A DNA stretch of 64,000 bases from Takakia lepidozioides (lineage: Eukaryota > Streptophyta > Takakiopsida > Takakiales > Takakiaceae): positions 32,736,001 to 32,800,000 of the forward strand of contig CM060731.1 of assembly GCA_030704615.1 (NCBI GenBank), read 5' to 3'. This document shows, piece after piece, positions 36,809 to 46,757 of this stretch (position 1 is its first letter; each line of letters begins with the position of its first letter). Position numbers and translations under genes: made by a program. The notes below the pieces were generated by a model. It was not told the DNA's origin, made no database searches, and saw nothing but the letters and a program-made list of their open reading frames with translations.

Positions 36809-36998
36809 AAGGAGGAATGCGCATGTCAAGAGAAACTTTTTCGTCAACGACGCTACCGTGTGAGCCTGGCGCGTGAGCGTGTGAGCGTACGCTCACACAA
36901 TGATGACGTGGCGTGAGCCTACGCTCACGCTGCTGACATGGCGCTGATGCTGACGTGGCGTGAGCCTGGTCCAGGTCATGCCACGTCACCACAAAGAA
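36809..36998. repeat. GTGAGCC-rich left edge of the composite element
   Basis: Clustered GTGAGCC/GTGAGCG units include a perfect 20-bp palindrome at 36879-36898 (GTGTGAGCGT plus its inverse) and GCTGACGTGGCGTGAGCCT at 36949-36967. The same 19-mer and inverted GCCAGGCTCAC units recur at 46303-46363. GGAGGAATGC at 36811 parallels GCATTCCCCC at the far edge. The exact end and target duplication were not resolved. Confidence 0.55.
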
Positions 36999-37130
36999 GG
37001 TGGGCCTATAACCGTGGAGCCCCCAACTGCTGATTTCCCCACATGAAGGTGAAACGGATGAAGGGTTTTGGGCTTTCCTGGAGTTCAACCTTCTGTTAAC
37101 AGGAGCTTCATTTCGTAGAACTGAAATGAA

Positions 37131-37318
37131 CCTAGTGTCGACACAAGGGGGATTTGGAGAACTTCAACAAAACCTCGTTTTAACACGAGGTTGTTTTCCT
37201 GGAACAAAAATGAACTTCGTGTTGACACGATGTTGTTTTCTGAGAACTAAAATCATCCTTGTGTCAACACAAGGAGGATTTGGAGAACTTCAAGTAAACC
37301 TCGTGTTGAGACGAGGTT
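37131..37318. repeat. Cluster of five hairpin repeats
   Basis: Inverted repeats lie at about 37131-37148, 37171-37192, 37213-37235, 37255-37276 and 37297-37318. Several have loop TCAA, TTGA or TCGA. Their arms differ from the main type by paired changes, for example CCTTGTG/CACAAGG and CCTCGTG with a one-base-changed CGACGAGG side. Tandem spacers (ggagaacttcaa, gaac-aaaat) alternate with them. Confidence 0.85.
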
Positions 37319-37500
37319 GATTTGATCATCTGTCTATCTGAAGGTAGTTTCTTGTGTTTGCTAATGAAAAGAGAATGACAAACCAATGCGACAAATGCAT
37401 TGACCCACGCATAGCAAAGATGTTAGACGACATACATTGAGAGTCACTGGACTTGAACAGTCATTCCATTACAAGTTGTAGTCAAGGAAAACATAGATTT

Positions 37501-39608
37501 TTATGGGCTTGTATCCCGCTGTAGAAGTGTGTTGACTTCGTTGAAACTCATAGTGGCTTGGTGAATGAAGAAGTCCCGCTTTGGATCACAAACCATCCTT
37601 CTCAAGAAAACGAAATAAAGGTGTTTGCACGGTATGAACTTCCCTCTCTTTCCCAAACTACTTGAAAGCATACCAACAAAATCAGGACATGTACAATTGG
37701 GAAAATTGGAAACAGTGATTTCGTACGTCCTGTCCTGCAGCGGAGATGCGGATGAGATCATGGTGAAGACCCGACCATACCCTGGATCAGGCACTTCCAT
37801 TGTTCCCGCAACACGAACGTGAAGCATTCTGGCGGACTCAATTTTTCCGTAGTGTTCTGCGGTTGGAGGGAATCGTCGAACCAACTTCCCATTCCGTCTG
37901 GTTGGCCACAAGTGAGCGTCAGGCGGAGGTACCCGTGAACCGCTTCCACTTGAAGCACCTTCACGTGCAATGGAATGTCTGGCTAGGGAGAAACCCGCCT
38001 CTTCCAGCATTGCGATCTCTCGGTGAGTGAGACCTGTGCCCATCTTCACAGGCCACACGGTTGGTGGAGTAGGCTTCATTACCACGGAAGGCCTCACTGT
38101 ACCATGCACACATCTCCCACAATCGTCAGCGCAGAACCAGAACTTGTGGTTCTTTGCCTCGCCTTGTCCGTAAGGGAGAAACAAACCCGTGAATGTAGGA
38201 GCTGCAGTGCGTTCTTTCCCTCTGGATATTAATGATGTACATTTTTCATGATTGGTGGCCCTGATCGTCGCGCATTTCACACGCGATCCAGCACTTGTGC
38301 GTTCTATATGCCAAACATCGTCCAAGCCCTCAGACTCGATTATATGCGACACCACGTTCTGGTCTTCAACCATTGCAGTGACAGTGCTTGATGCAGGGGT
38401 CCGGTCTGGGGCAGAGTAGCCCTCACCTGTGGATGTTCCGCAATTCCATCTCTGATCCAAGGGAACACGTGGCGTCGAGAAGTTGACCCTGTCCGCCCTA
38501 TGGGAATCTGCATCCGATCCCGGAGGGGTGTCCAATTTCCGTTTGCAAGACCCGAATCTCTCTTCGCCTTCCAGATGGGGAACTCTTCCCACGAGAGGGG
38601 TGCCATCTGCACATATGCTCACTGCCCGCGCTATTTTGCTAGGATCCCCTGATCTTCCAGCTGCCCGCAACATCAACTCGCTCCTGTCCGGACCTTTGCC
38701 ACCAAGGCCACCCCTCAAGAATGACCTGTATCTAGTTTGCTGCTGTAGAGCACGAATAAGGTCATCGGCCGTCGCTGCATACAAATCTCTCCTTTTTTTG
38801 CCGGATTGCTGCAACCAGGCATTGTGCACTGTCTCCGCAAGATTGCAAGAAGACATGTCCGCCATCTCCTCAATGGACATATGCTGCAAGGCAAAAAAAC
38901 ACAAAGCCCATATTAGAGTTGGACCCTGAAAGATATATTGGAAGCACCCAAACAAACTTTTGAATGCAAACCACTCACCGTTGTCATGGCCGCTCCCCAC
39001 TGTCGGTAACGGAAGTGCCAAAATGCGAACCAGTCTTGCAGTGCCCTCATGCTGTCCTCCGATGCCGCTCCAGATGAGTACCACCAGGCACGAATTGTCT
39101 GGAACAATGTATTCGCTTCCCCCATAGTTTTGGCGTCTTTGTACTGTTTGCACAGTTGACGATGCATACTCTGCATATCTGGCTTGATGTACGTCTTTGT
39201 GTGTTTGTCGAGGGATTGTGTCCAATGGAAAAGACACGTACGTTCTCTTCCAGGCATTGGCACTTTTGGATCTCCCGACCCGAACACAATGCGGACAGCG
39301 TTGAAGTTAGCTTGAGCACTATCGGCCATGAAACCAACGAAATTGGGAGATGGGAGACCATTGGAGGCCATAACAGGAATGAGAGCTTCCCACATGAGCT
39401 GCTGTGAGTCTGTGTCCTCTGACTGCATGTCACACACTGCAATTGTCATGACCCGCTGGTACACAGGGTCGTAAACATGACATGCCATTGTGGTCCAGTC
39501 TTTAACTCTCTTGACATGATCGAACATAAGGAAGCAGTTGCCAAGATCGCCACCCTTCTGCATACGTTTAACCAGGCTGACCCCGCTGCCCTCACCTTTT
39601 GTGGACAT
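37501..39608 (-). CDS. MULE-type transposase with SWIM zinc finger
   Basis: Two exons (38979-39608 and 37501-38883, clean GT-AG) give about 670 residues. The first holds the transposase-like core: FDHVKRVKDWTTMACHVYD, then NFVGFMADSAQANFNAVRIV and RTCLFHWTQSLDKHTK. These fit an RNase H-fold MULE transposase with two Asp and the C-x2-H motif. The last 100 residues carry a SWIM finger: NCTCPDF, then PCKHLYFVFLRR. The middle is long and low in similarity to anything I know. Coding character continues upstream of the ATG to an acceptor-like TTACTCAG, so an extra 5' exon is possible. It diverges from the methyltransferase-like gene across under 200 bases, which suggests a shared promoter. The family moves DNA by cut and paste between terminal inverted repeats. 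I see no stops or frameshifts. Confidence 0.75.
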
Positions 39609-39784
39609 CTTGGCGTTGAAGGCCCCGCGATGAACCTCAGATAGTGTTCGTTTTGCCTGAGTAACTCATTTTCTTTGCAACCCTGGATTCCGCAGAGACG
39701 GTGTCCCTACTTCGAGGGAGAAGCAGGCGTCGAAGAACACTGTATTTCACGTCAAACAAGGAAAGGGCACGCGCTAAGGAGAGG

Positions 39785-42700
39785 ATGAGAAAGGCGAGAC
39801 GGGAGCTTAGAATGGGAGAAGAAACCCCGCGAGATGAGGAAGAGGCAGGGCAAAAGAGGATACAGCAACCGCAGTGTGGAGAGGAAGGTCTTGAAGTGAT
39901 CCAGGAGGCGACAGACGAGCAACCTGCAATCGAAGGAGGGGATGAGGAGGAAGTAAGCTGGGCTCGGGAGGAAGCAGTGAGTGTACAGAACCTGGCCTTC
40001 AAAGACCAGGGAGAACAAACGGACATAGGAACGCGGCCGTCTGCCCCTGTTTCGCACCATCGCGACCTCCTTGGAAGCATGCTACCTGAAGACCGCATGG
40101 AAAAATTGAACGCGACAGGAGCATCATCAAGTGCAAAGCAGAAACCCCAGGTAGCTACGAACTTTTTTTTTCTCTCCCTGTTTCTGTCTTTTTCTCTCTC
40201 TGTTTCATGCTAAGCATTGAGGACGACATCAACCTTGCGTCAACGCAAGGTTGAAGTCGACCTCCAAAGTGTATTTGCTGGGCTCAAAACAGTGCAGAAA
40301 CTGCACCACAATCTGTACGGTTTCATGCTAAGCATTGAGGTGGACATCAACCTTGCGTCAACGCAAGGTTGAAGTCGACCTCAATGCTTTTTTGCTGGGC
40401 ATAAAACAGTGTAGAAACTGCACTACAATCAAGGTAGAGAGACATGGATGCTTCCGACGCATCATGGATTTCAAAGAGGAAGCAGAGACAGGAGTCTCCA
40501 TTTACTGTACATTTTTGCTTCGCTGAACCCCGATAAGACAGCTCACAATCAACCTTGCGTCAACGCAAGGTTGATCCCAACCTGCATATTGTATGTTTAG
40601 AGCTTGTAGTGAAACCAACAGAGGCTGCACAGGAATCAACCTTGCGTTGACGCAAGGCTGGTTTTCATGATATCTTTGCACAATGGATGCGTCCGATATC
40701 CCACTCTCCTCACTGTAAGGTAGGGAATGTTCATTCTTCGAGGCTCCCAAAACAACCCTGCGTCAACGCAAAACATAATTTGGGTCCAAACGTATTTCCT
40801 GTATGCCTTTCAGTCTAAGTTACTTCCCCATCAATCAACCTTGCGTCAAAGCAAGGTTGATGCATGGGAGCTCAATCTCACACTCACAGATTATTAATTC
40901 TGTGCAGAGGAAAAGAAAAAGGAAAGCCGAGGGGGAAGATTTGGCCGCTTCAGAAGGTGAAGGTGATGAAGAGTCACTGGAGGGACACTATGAAGACAAG
41001 GCCGAGGAGATAATGGGTGGGCAAAAAGTGAACTCGTCGAAGGTGATTCTGTCGATGGAGGTTCCCGGCGGAAACCTGGTCATTCCGCTTTGCAGGATGA
41101 TATCCATGCCCGCTGTTCGACCGGCATTGAGGAACGATATAACAAAGTTGAAGAACGACTTTGTTCACGGCTATGTGAAGGGATCAGCAGTGTTCTACGT
41201 ATCCACAATGAACACAAAAGGAGAGGAGTGTCTTCTAACAGAGGACATTGAGCAAAGTTGGGATGAATGCTGGCGGGATGTGAACAGGGAGTTCGAGTTC
41301 AAGCTGTCGAAGAAGACCTCCACAAAAGCATTCATGGGGAAGATGTTTTTTGTCTGGGATGGGAACCACAGACTGCTTGCCTGGATGGATTACATTTCAA
41401 GCATGCACTCTGACGACATCAAATGGCACTGGAGCGTGGTTTCCATGGTTCTGGATCACAAAGGGCATGTCAGGCAGCTCTTGACAGCCATGCACGACAT
41501 AAACAAGTAAGTCTCCATCTTTGTGTCTGTTCCTCGTTTCGACAATTAGAAATCATCTTATGAGTTGACGGTTTTTCCAGGTCCAACGAAACATCTCATG
41601 TGACCACCAATCTGTGCCACACTCTATTCCGCATCCAGAAGGTAGGGCTGATGCCACTGGAGTCATTCACGAACGTGCTTAGTCCACAGCAGATGAAGAG
41701 GTGTGCTGAGAAGAAGACAAGCACATGGTATAGCTTGACAAGGGAGGCTTTCCTTGACTACGTGTACACTGTAAGCTTCTTGACACTGCTTGCTTTTTGA
41801 CACTGCAAGCTTCTTGACACTACCTGTTGTTACTATTTTCTCACAAGTAATGACAGTGTTTCATTCTTTTTACCTGCAATGTATGCAGCAAGAAATAGCA
41901 GAAACTGGCTTGAAGGCGAAAGCTGAGTACTATGATTCCCACACTGAAGAGCAGCGGTCTGCATCTGGGCTTGAGGACACGATGAAGTTCGAGATGAATA
42001 ATCAAAGGAAGAACCTCATGAGTGCATTCGACAAACAAATCAGGATAGCAGATCCAGGGCTTGGCACAGAATTTCTGGAGCAGGTGAAAGTGCACTATGA
42101 CAAGTTTGGCTCCAAGCCAGAAATGACTCAGGAGAAACTACATCGCCTTTCCATTTCAATGGTGGAAAATGCAACGAAAATCAGGTGGTTGGAGATATGG
42201 AACTCGGATCCTCTTGTGAGAGACACGAATATGTTTCCAACTCCAGAGAGAGACCCGAAGACACAAGCAATAAAAGTTGTAAGCGACCAGACATTCGACC
42301 AGTGGCTACACAAAGCCACATTTTGGAGCCAGGTAAGGATACCACCAAACCATTTTCAGACATGTGTGTTGCTCCGTAATTCCGCTCCCAACCTCTCCAA
42401 AATTCTTGCAAGCTTTCTTGTTGCAGTTAGAAAAACGTGCAGTGGCTGCACTTGCTGAGTCGATGGCAGACTACAAAATCCAGATGGCTTGCCCCCGGAT
42501 CACACTGGAGGCCTATATCAGGAGGTGGAAGCTCGCTGTCTGGAACAATTGCTTCTTCAGGGAGTTTGAAAAAGACAAAGGAATCTCCAGATCGTACGAG
42601 TTCAAAAACCAGCTGAACAGCGAGCAAGCAATGAAACGAGTGTTGTACAGGTGTGATCTCCTTACTCAATTGTGGTACTTGAAGGGCATGCATCTGCAAT

Positions 42701-45621
42701 CTTCTGTCATACTTTCAGATTTGCGAATTTGCATGGCTTTGAGGGATCTCTGGGGGCTCTGAATGTGCTGTCCAGCAACATTGCGTTGACGCAAAGTTGT
42801 TTCCCATGGTCCTGGTTTCACTTACCTATATCTGGGTATCCCATACTGGCGTTTTATTGCATGTGAATGGGGGTGAATGGACAGGAAAATCAGCCTTGCG
42901 TCAACACAATGTTGATGAGACGCAGACTATGTACCTTTTCCTCTGGTTTGGGGCAGTTCAAATCCAGATCCAATTCTGCCAACTTGAACATAACAATGTT
43001 TGGAGTCTATTTCAAATGCTATTTTCAGCTTTCACTATGCCAACAAACAGACTTGCGTTGACGCAAGGTTGTTTGGCGGTATGGATTGATGGAAATGTCC
43101 CTGTTCATCCCCCAACTTCCATGCAATTGTAGGAGACTTTCGATTATCAGATATATTATCGATGTTTGTTTCAACAAAGGAATTCAACATTGCGCCAACG
43201 CAATGTTGAATATCCATAGCAGTACATAGTCAGATGGTGGTTTTCAGGCATTGTTTCCCATTTCATCTGTGAGTGAAAACAACATTGCGTTGACGCAATG
43301 TTGTATTGCACTTGTCAGTCGTTGTCTCTATCAATACAACGTAACCACTAGGTGTTTCCCATTTCTGCTCGAATCAACATTGCATCAACGCAAGGTTGAT
43401 TCTGGACAGCAAAAGTTGATTACCAGGTGTTCCCTTCCTTTATTTCAATATCTTCTTCTGAATGTCTGTTCTTTTCCATTTTCCGATTGACTGACTGTTT
43501 GGGTTTTTGGTGTTTGATTCAGGTATATGTATCATATCCTCATACCGGGAAAGTACCTTAGCGATGACCCAGACTTCATCTATTCATGGGCTGACCCCTC
43601 CAATGAGAAGACAATGTACACGGCTGGTATTGCCAGAGACTGGAGCAGGGCGCACTTCAGAGACTGTGGGTGGTACCTCGACCTGCCAAAACAGGACACA
43701 CCATTTGATGAAGTTGTTTTGAGAAACCTGAACGACAATGCCGCAGCGATTGCCCCATTGGCAGACAAAGACATTCAGGACAGAATCATTTCTACTCTGG
43801 CTGCAAAAGAGCCCGAGAGAACTGCCACTCCAAAACGAAAGGGGAAGACTGTCGGGGATCCTAAGGGGAAGGGGAAAAGTGCAGCTCCGCAAGGACAGGG
43901 ACCGTCAGAGGTTCCTGTCAGAGAGCCTTCTCCCGCAAGGAGGGATAAGAGAACATCAAAGTCGAGGGAGCAGCCTTACGAGGCGAGAGAACATCCCTCC
44001 AGGGTTTTGGGCCAGTTCAATCGTAGGGTGCTGAATGAAAGTTTTCTTGCAATGATGGAGTCCAGGAAGTCCACATTCAAAGGGGTGCCCTCGAAATCAT
44101 GGGACATGCTTGTTTCGTTCCTCACTCAGGTAAACACTTGTGTCTAAACTGTTGTATGAATAATTGTGTTTGGCATCTTGTTGTGGCTTTTCCAGGGGAT
44201 TGATCTCCTGCTCGATTTGGATTGGGCTTCTTACACTGTCTCCTGTTTTTCCCTGTAGGTGACAAAAAAACCGGAATGAGTGAATGGAGTTCAGCAGGCA
44301 TACGCGACTGACCTTGTGGTGCTAGACATTCCTGACGGTTATCCTGTCCCTGATGTGTTCCCTTCCAATTCGACCCCGACTTGGAACAAATCGGATTCTC
44401 GTTATTGGCAGTGGGCTTTCTCGTTCAGCAACAAATTCCTTTCGGACTCGGGGGCTCTTCTTCTCATGCAGTCAAAGGACATGTCGGCCCGAAGAACTCT
44501 TTTCAGCTACATGAAAGCCTCCGGGTTTCGTGTCATCAAAACTTGGACATGCATCAATACTCTGCCTCTTACGAAGGGCGAGTTCCCGGGGCAGAAAGTG
44601 AGTTGGTTCCTTTCAATTCATGTTTCGTTGTTTTTTCGGTAAATAAAAATGCTGGGTTATGCCTTCTGTCTCATGCTCTCTTCCTCATTGTTGACAGACA
44701 CGGGTGTTCGAAGCTTTGTGCCTGGTGAGGCGGAAGGACACTCTTCCTCCTGGTGTTGCTGAGTTCCAGATGAGGGACCTTGCAGCTCATATTGACCCCA
44801 CCTGCGAGCCTATGGAGGATGATGTTCTCTTCAATTACGTGGACTCAGGTCGAACTATGAAAAGGTCGATTGGTGTCCCTTGGAGAGGTGCACGGGAGAA
44901 ATCTCCAGCTTTTATGCAGACTTTGGTGGAGACATGCAGCCGTCATGGTGGACGAGTGGTCGACTTGTCTATGGGCACAGGTGGGGCACTTTACATTGTG
45001 ATTGACATATGGGCAGTAACCTTAGGGAAACCCTGTTTTTATTTCTCGTTCTTCTTGGATTTGCAGGAGCATGTTTTCATGCTTGCAAGAGCGCCGGAAG
45101 GCACTTCTTCGGCATGGAAGCTGATACGGAGCTCTTCTCGAGCGAGCTTCGTCAGCTTGAGTCGGACACTACTTCTACCCCATCCAAAGAGGGACTTCTG
45201 GAGGAGCCCGAAGCGCCTGACGAGGATCTGGACGTGGACTCCGATTTTGAGTGTGAGTAAGTTCTTCTGTAGTCGTTCAAAATATGTGGCATTTCCTTGT
45301 GTCGTTCCCGTTCGAAAAAATTGCGTAACATTGTCTATATCTGGATGTTAACATCTGCCACCATTTCTCTTGTTCCTTTCCAGAGTTCTGCACCAGTCAT
45401 TGAATCAGCAGACACCTTTCGGATTCCAAGGATACTACATGTCCCCGAGTCCCCCTAGATCCAACCGCTTGCCGGTTTACGCGGAAGCTTGCGCACGGGT
45501 GTTATCCGAACAAACACTGTATTCGCATCTCCATAAAGGTCGTGGAAAAAAAAAACGTCATGTATGTGCTGCTGTATTCATAGATGATATTGCTATTAAC
45601 TCTGGCAGTGGTTCCTCTTAA
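39785..45621 (+). CDS. ParB/Srx-like plus beta-class DNA methyltransferase-like protein, ten exons
   Basis: Phase-consistent exons are 39785-40150, 40908-41506, 41581-41770, 41889-42332, 42427-42650, 43523-44129, 44295-44597, 44698-44980, 45067-45256 and 45384-45621, about 1150 codons. The start is the first in-frame ATG; the frame is open back to an acceptor-like site near 39694. Exon 1 and the start of exon 2 are charged and basic (nuclear-localisation-like RKRKRKAEGE). Exon 2 has FFVWDGNHRLLAWMDYI, a ParB/Srx-type D-G-x-H-R motif. Exon 7 holds LVVLDIPDGYPVPD and GALLLMQSKDMSAR in the place of methyltransferase motif IV. Exons 8-9 join to VVDLSMGTGG-ACFHACKSAG, then RHFFGMEAD, the SAM-binding motif I. 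Order IV before I is that of beta-class N4/N6 DNA methyltransferases. Using the earlier acceptor (44258) would add a TGA at 44277. Activity is unproven: the DPPY tetrad reads DIPD. Confidence 0.7.
40202..40437. repeat. 118-bp tandem duplication carrying a hairpin
   Basis: Two copies run from gtttcatgctaagcattgag to gtgcagaaactgca/gtgtagaaactgca, each with a full hairpin. They differ at several bases, including one outside but none within the hairpin. Confidence 0.9.
40230..40859. repeat. Six hairpin repeats in intron 1 of the methyltransferase-like gene
   Basis: Copies at 40230-40253, 40348-40371, 40550-40573, 40637-40660, 40753-40774 and 40836-40859 share core TTGCG-TCAA-CGCAA (or its inverse, loop TTGA) with arms extended by CAACC/GGTTG. 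The first three are perfect 10-bp-arm hairpins; the others have one or more mismatches. Confidence 0.93.
42776..43398. repeat. Six hairpin repeats in intron 5 of the methyltransferase-like gene
   Basis: Copies at 42776-42799, 42891-42914, 43048-43071, 43185-43208, 43280-43303 and 43375-43398. The copies at 43185 and 43280 have arms CAACATTGCG/CGCAATGTTG, a paired change against CAACCTTGCG/CGCAAGGTTG. Both loop orientations (TTGA and TCAA or CCAA) occur. Confidence 0.93.
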
Positions 45622-45776
45622 ACCTCCAATATTTCTTGACGGTTCAAGTACTGAGGCTGAATAAATTGTGTTTTGGCTTTGCTTCCATCCCATACTGTTT
45701 TTCAAGTTCTCTGCGCGTTCCCGTAAGTACAGTTAGGGATTGCCTACGGTATTTCTTCGGAGTGCGGAATTGAAAA

Positions 45777-46110
45777 ATGTTTGTGTGTTGGAGTGAATGT
45801 ACTGCTTTGCCAAAAAAACATTTTTTCTTTTCAGATTCAGTTCTGTAGTGGGCGATCTCCTCATTCCAAAGTCAGGATCTCCCACAAATGTTTGTGTGTT
45901 GGAGTGAATGTACTGCTTTGCCAAAAAAACATTTTTTCTTTTCAGATTCAGTTCTGTAGTGGGCGATCTCCTCATTCCAAAGTCAGGATCTCCCACAAAT
46001 GTTTGTGTGTTGGAGTGAATGTACTGCTTTGCCAAAAAAACATTATTTCTTTTCAGATTCAGTTCTGTAGTGGGCGATCTCCTCATTCCAAAGTCAGGAT
46101 CTCCCACAAA
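45777..46110. repeat. Three 111-bp tandem repeats after the methyltransferase-like gene
   Basis: Three copies, starting at 45777, 45888 and 45999, run from atgtttgtgtgttggag to gatctcccacaaa. They are nearly identical; copy 3 has attatttct for atttttttct. Since 111 is a multiple of three, both strands stay open, which creates false ORFs. They are subterminal to the right edge of the composite element. Confidence 0.95.
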
Positions 46111-46179
46111 ATTCATCCGCAAACCTGCCATTGTTCTCGGCCACAAGGAATATTCATGTGGGGGCAGTAAAGAGGGATA

Positions 46180-46382
46180 GAAAATTAGGACATAGGGGGG
46201 GGGGGGAAGCACGGTAATAGGGGTGAGAGCACGGAACCGCGGTAATAGGGGGGGGGGGGGGGGGGGGGAGCACGGAATTAGGGCCTGAACACGTGGATGC
46301 TTGCTGACGTGGCGTGAGCCTAGCCAGGCTCACAGGCTCACAGGCTCACAGGCCAGGCTCACGCGCAAGCATTCCCCCTTTT
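46180..46382. repeat. G-runs and GTGAGCC-rich right edge of the composite element
   Basis: Two G-homopolymer runs (46195-46206, 46242-46268) are followed by GCTGACGTGGCGTGAGCCT (46303-46321) and clustered GGCTCACA / GCCAGGCTCAC units. The end then reads GCATTCCCCC. The last part mirrors the left edge near 36.81-36.97 kb. Confidence 0.55.
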
Positions 46383-46656
46383 TCGTACTTGTGTGCACAG
46401 ATAGCTCTTTTAGAAACAAAATACTAGGTGTCGAATTGCTATTCCAGTGGAGACTAGGGTTGTTATTTCTATAGTAAGGTTGGTCACTGATAGTACCTTG
46501 AGTATACACTCAGATTACTATGGAGTATGAATTTCTACTGCTCAGAATATCGTGTTGGAATTTTGTCTTGCATTAAGTGTCGTGATCTCTACATCAAATG
46601 GCCATCTGCATCCAAAATGAGAATGTTGAATCTAACATGGTATACTATGGTGCATA

Positions 46657-46757
46657 GGGATGATTGATGGCAGTCATATTCCGATTATTGCCCCTGTTGA
46701 GCATGCACATGATTATCATAACATGAATGGTTTTCATCCTGTCTTATTACAAGAGGG
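46657..46757 (+). pseudogene. PIF/Harbinger transposase fragment
   Basis: GMIDGSHIPIIAPVEHAHDY, then HNMNGFHPVLLQ, matches the region around the first catalytic Asp of Harbinger (DDE_Tnp_4) transposases, where GxIDGTHI is diagnostic. Nothing flanking it continues the protein, so only this piece remains. Confidence 0.75.

Larger units (their letters stand above)
35690..36850. other. RPN5 upstream region, SINE and repeats, no gene
   Basis: The RPN5 promoter is expected just above 35602. A GA/TAAAG-rich tract lies near 35895-35935, a SINE-like copy at 36015-36090 and a 48-bp tandem repeat at 36444-36540. Open frames here are not convincing. Confidence 0.5.

Noticed and set aside
39637-40098. 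Ser-rich minus-strand frame
   Set aside because: It is the antisense of exon 1 of the methyltransferase-like gene, which has phase-consistent splicing and charged, nuclear-protein-like composition.
40230-43398. Hairpins as rho-independent terminators or integron attC-like sites
   Set aside because: They lie in introns of a gene with plant splice sites, lack T-runs, and no bacterial context exists.
45781-46212. Long open frames on both strands across the three 111-bp repeats
   Set aside because: The unit length is a multiple of three and lacks stops, so frames stay open by chance; the peptides are exact repeats without domain character.
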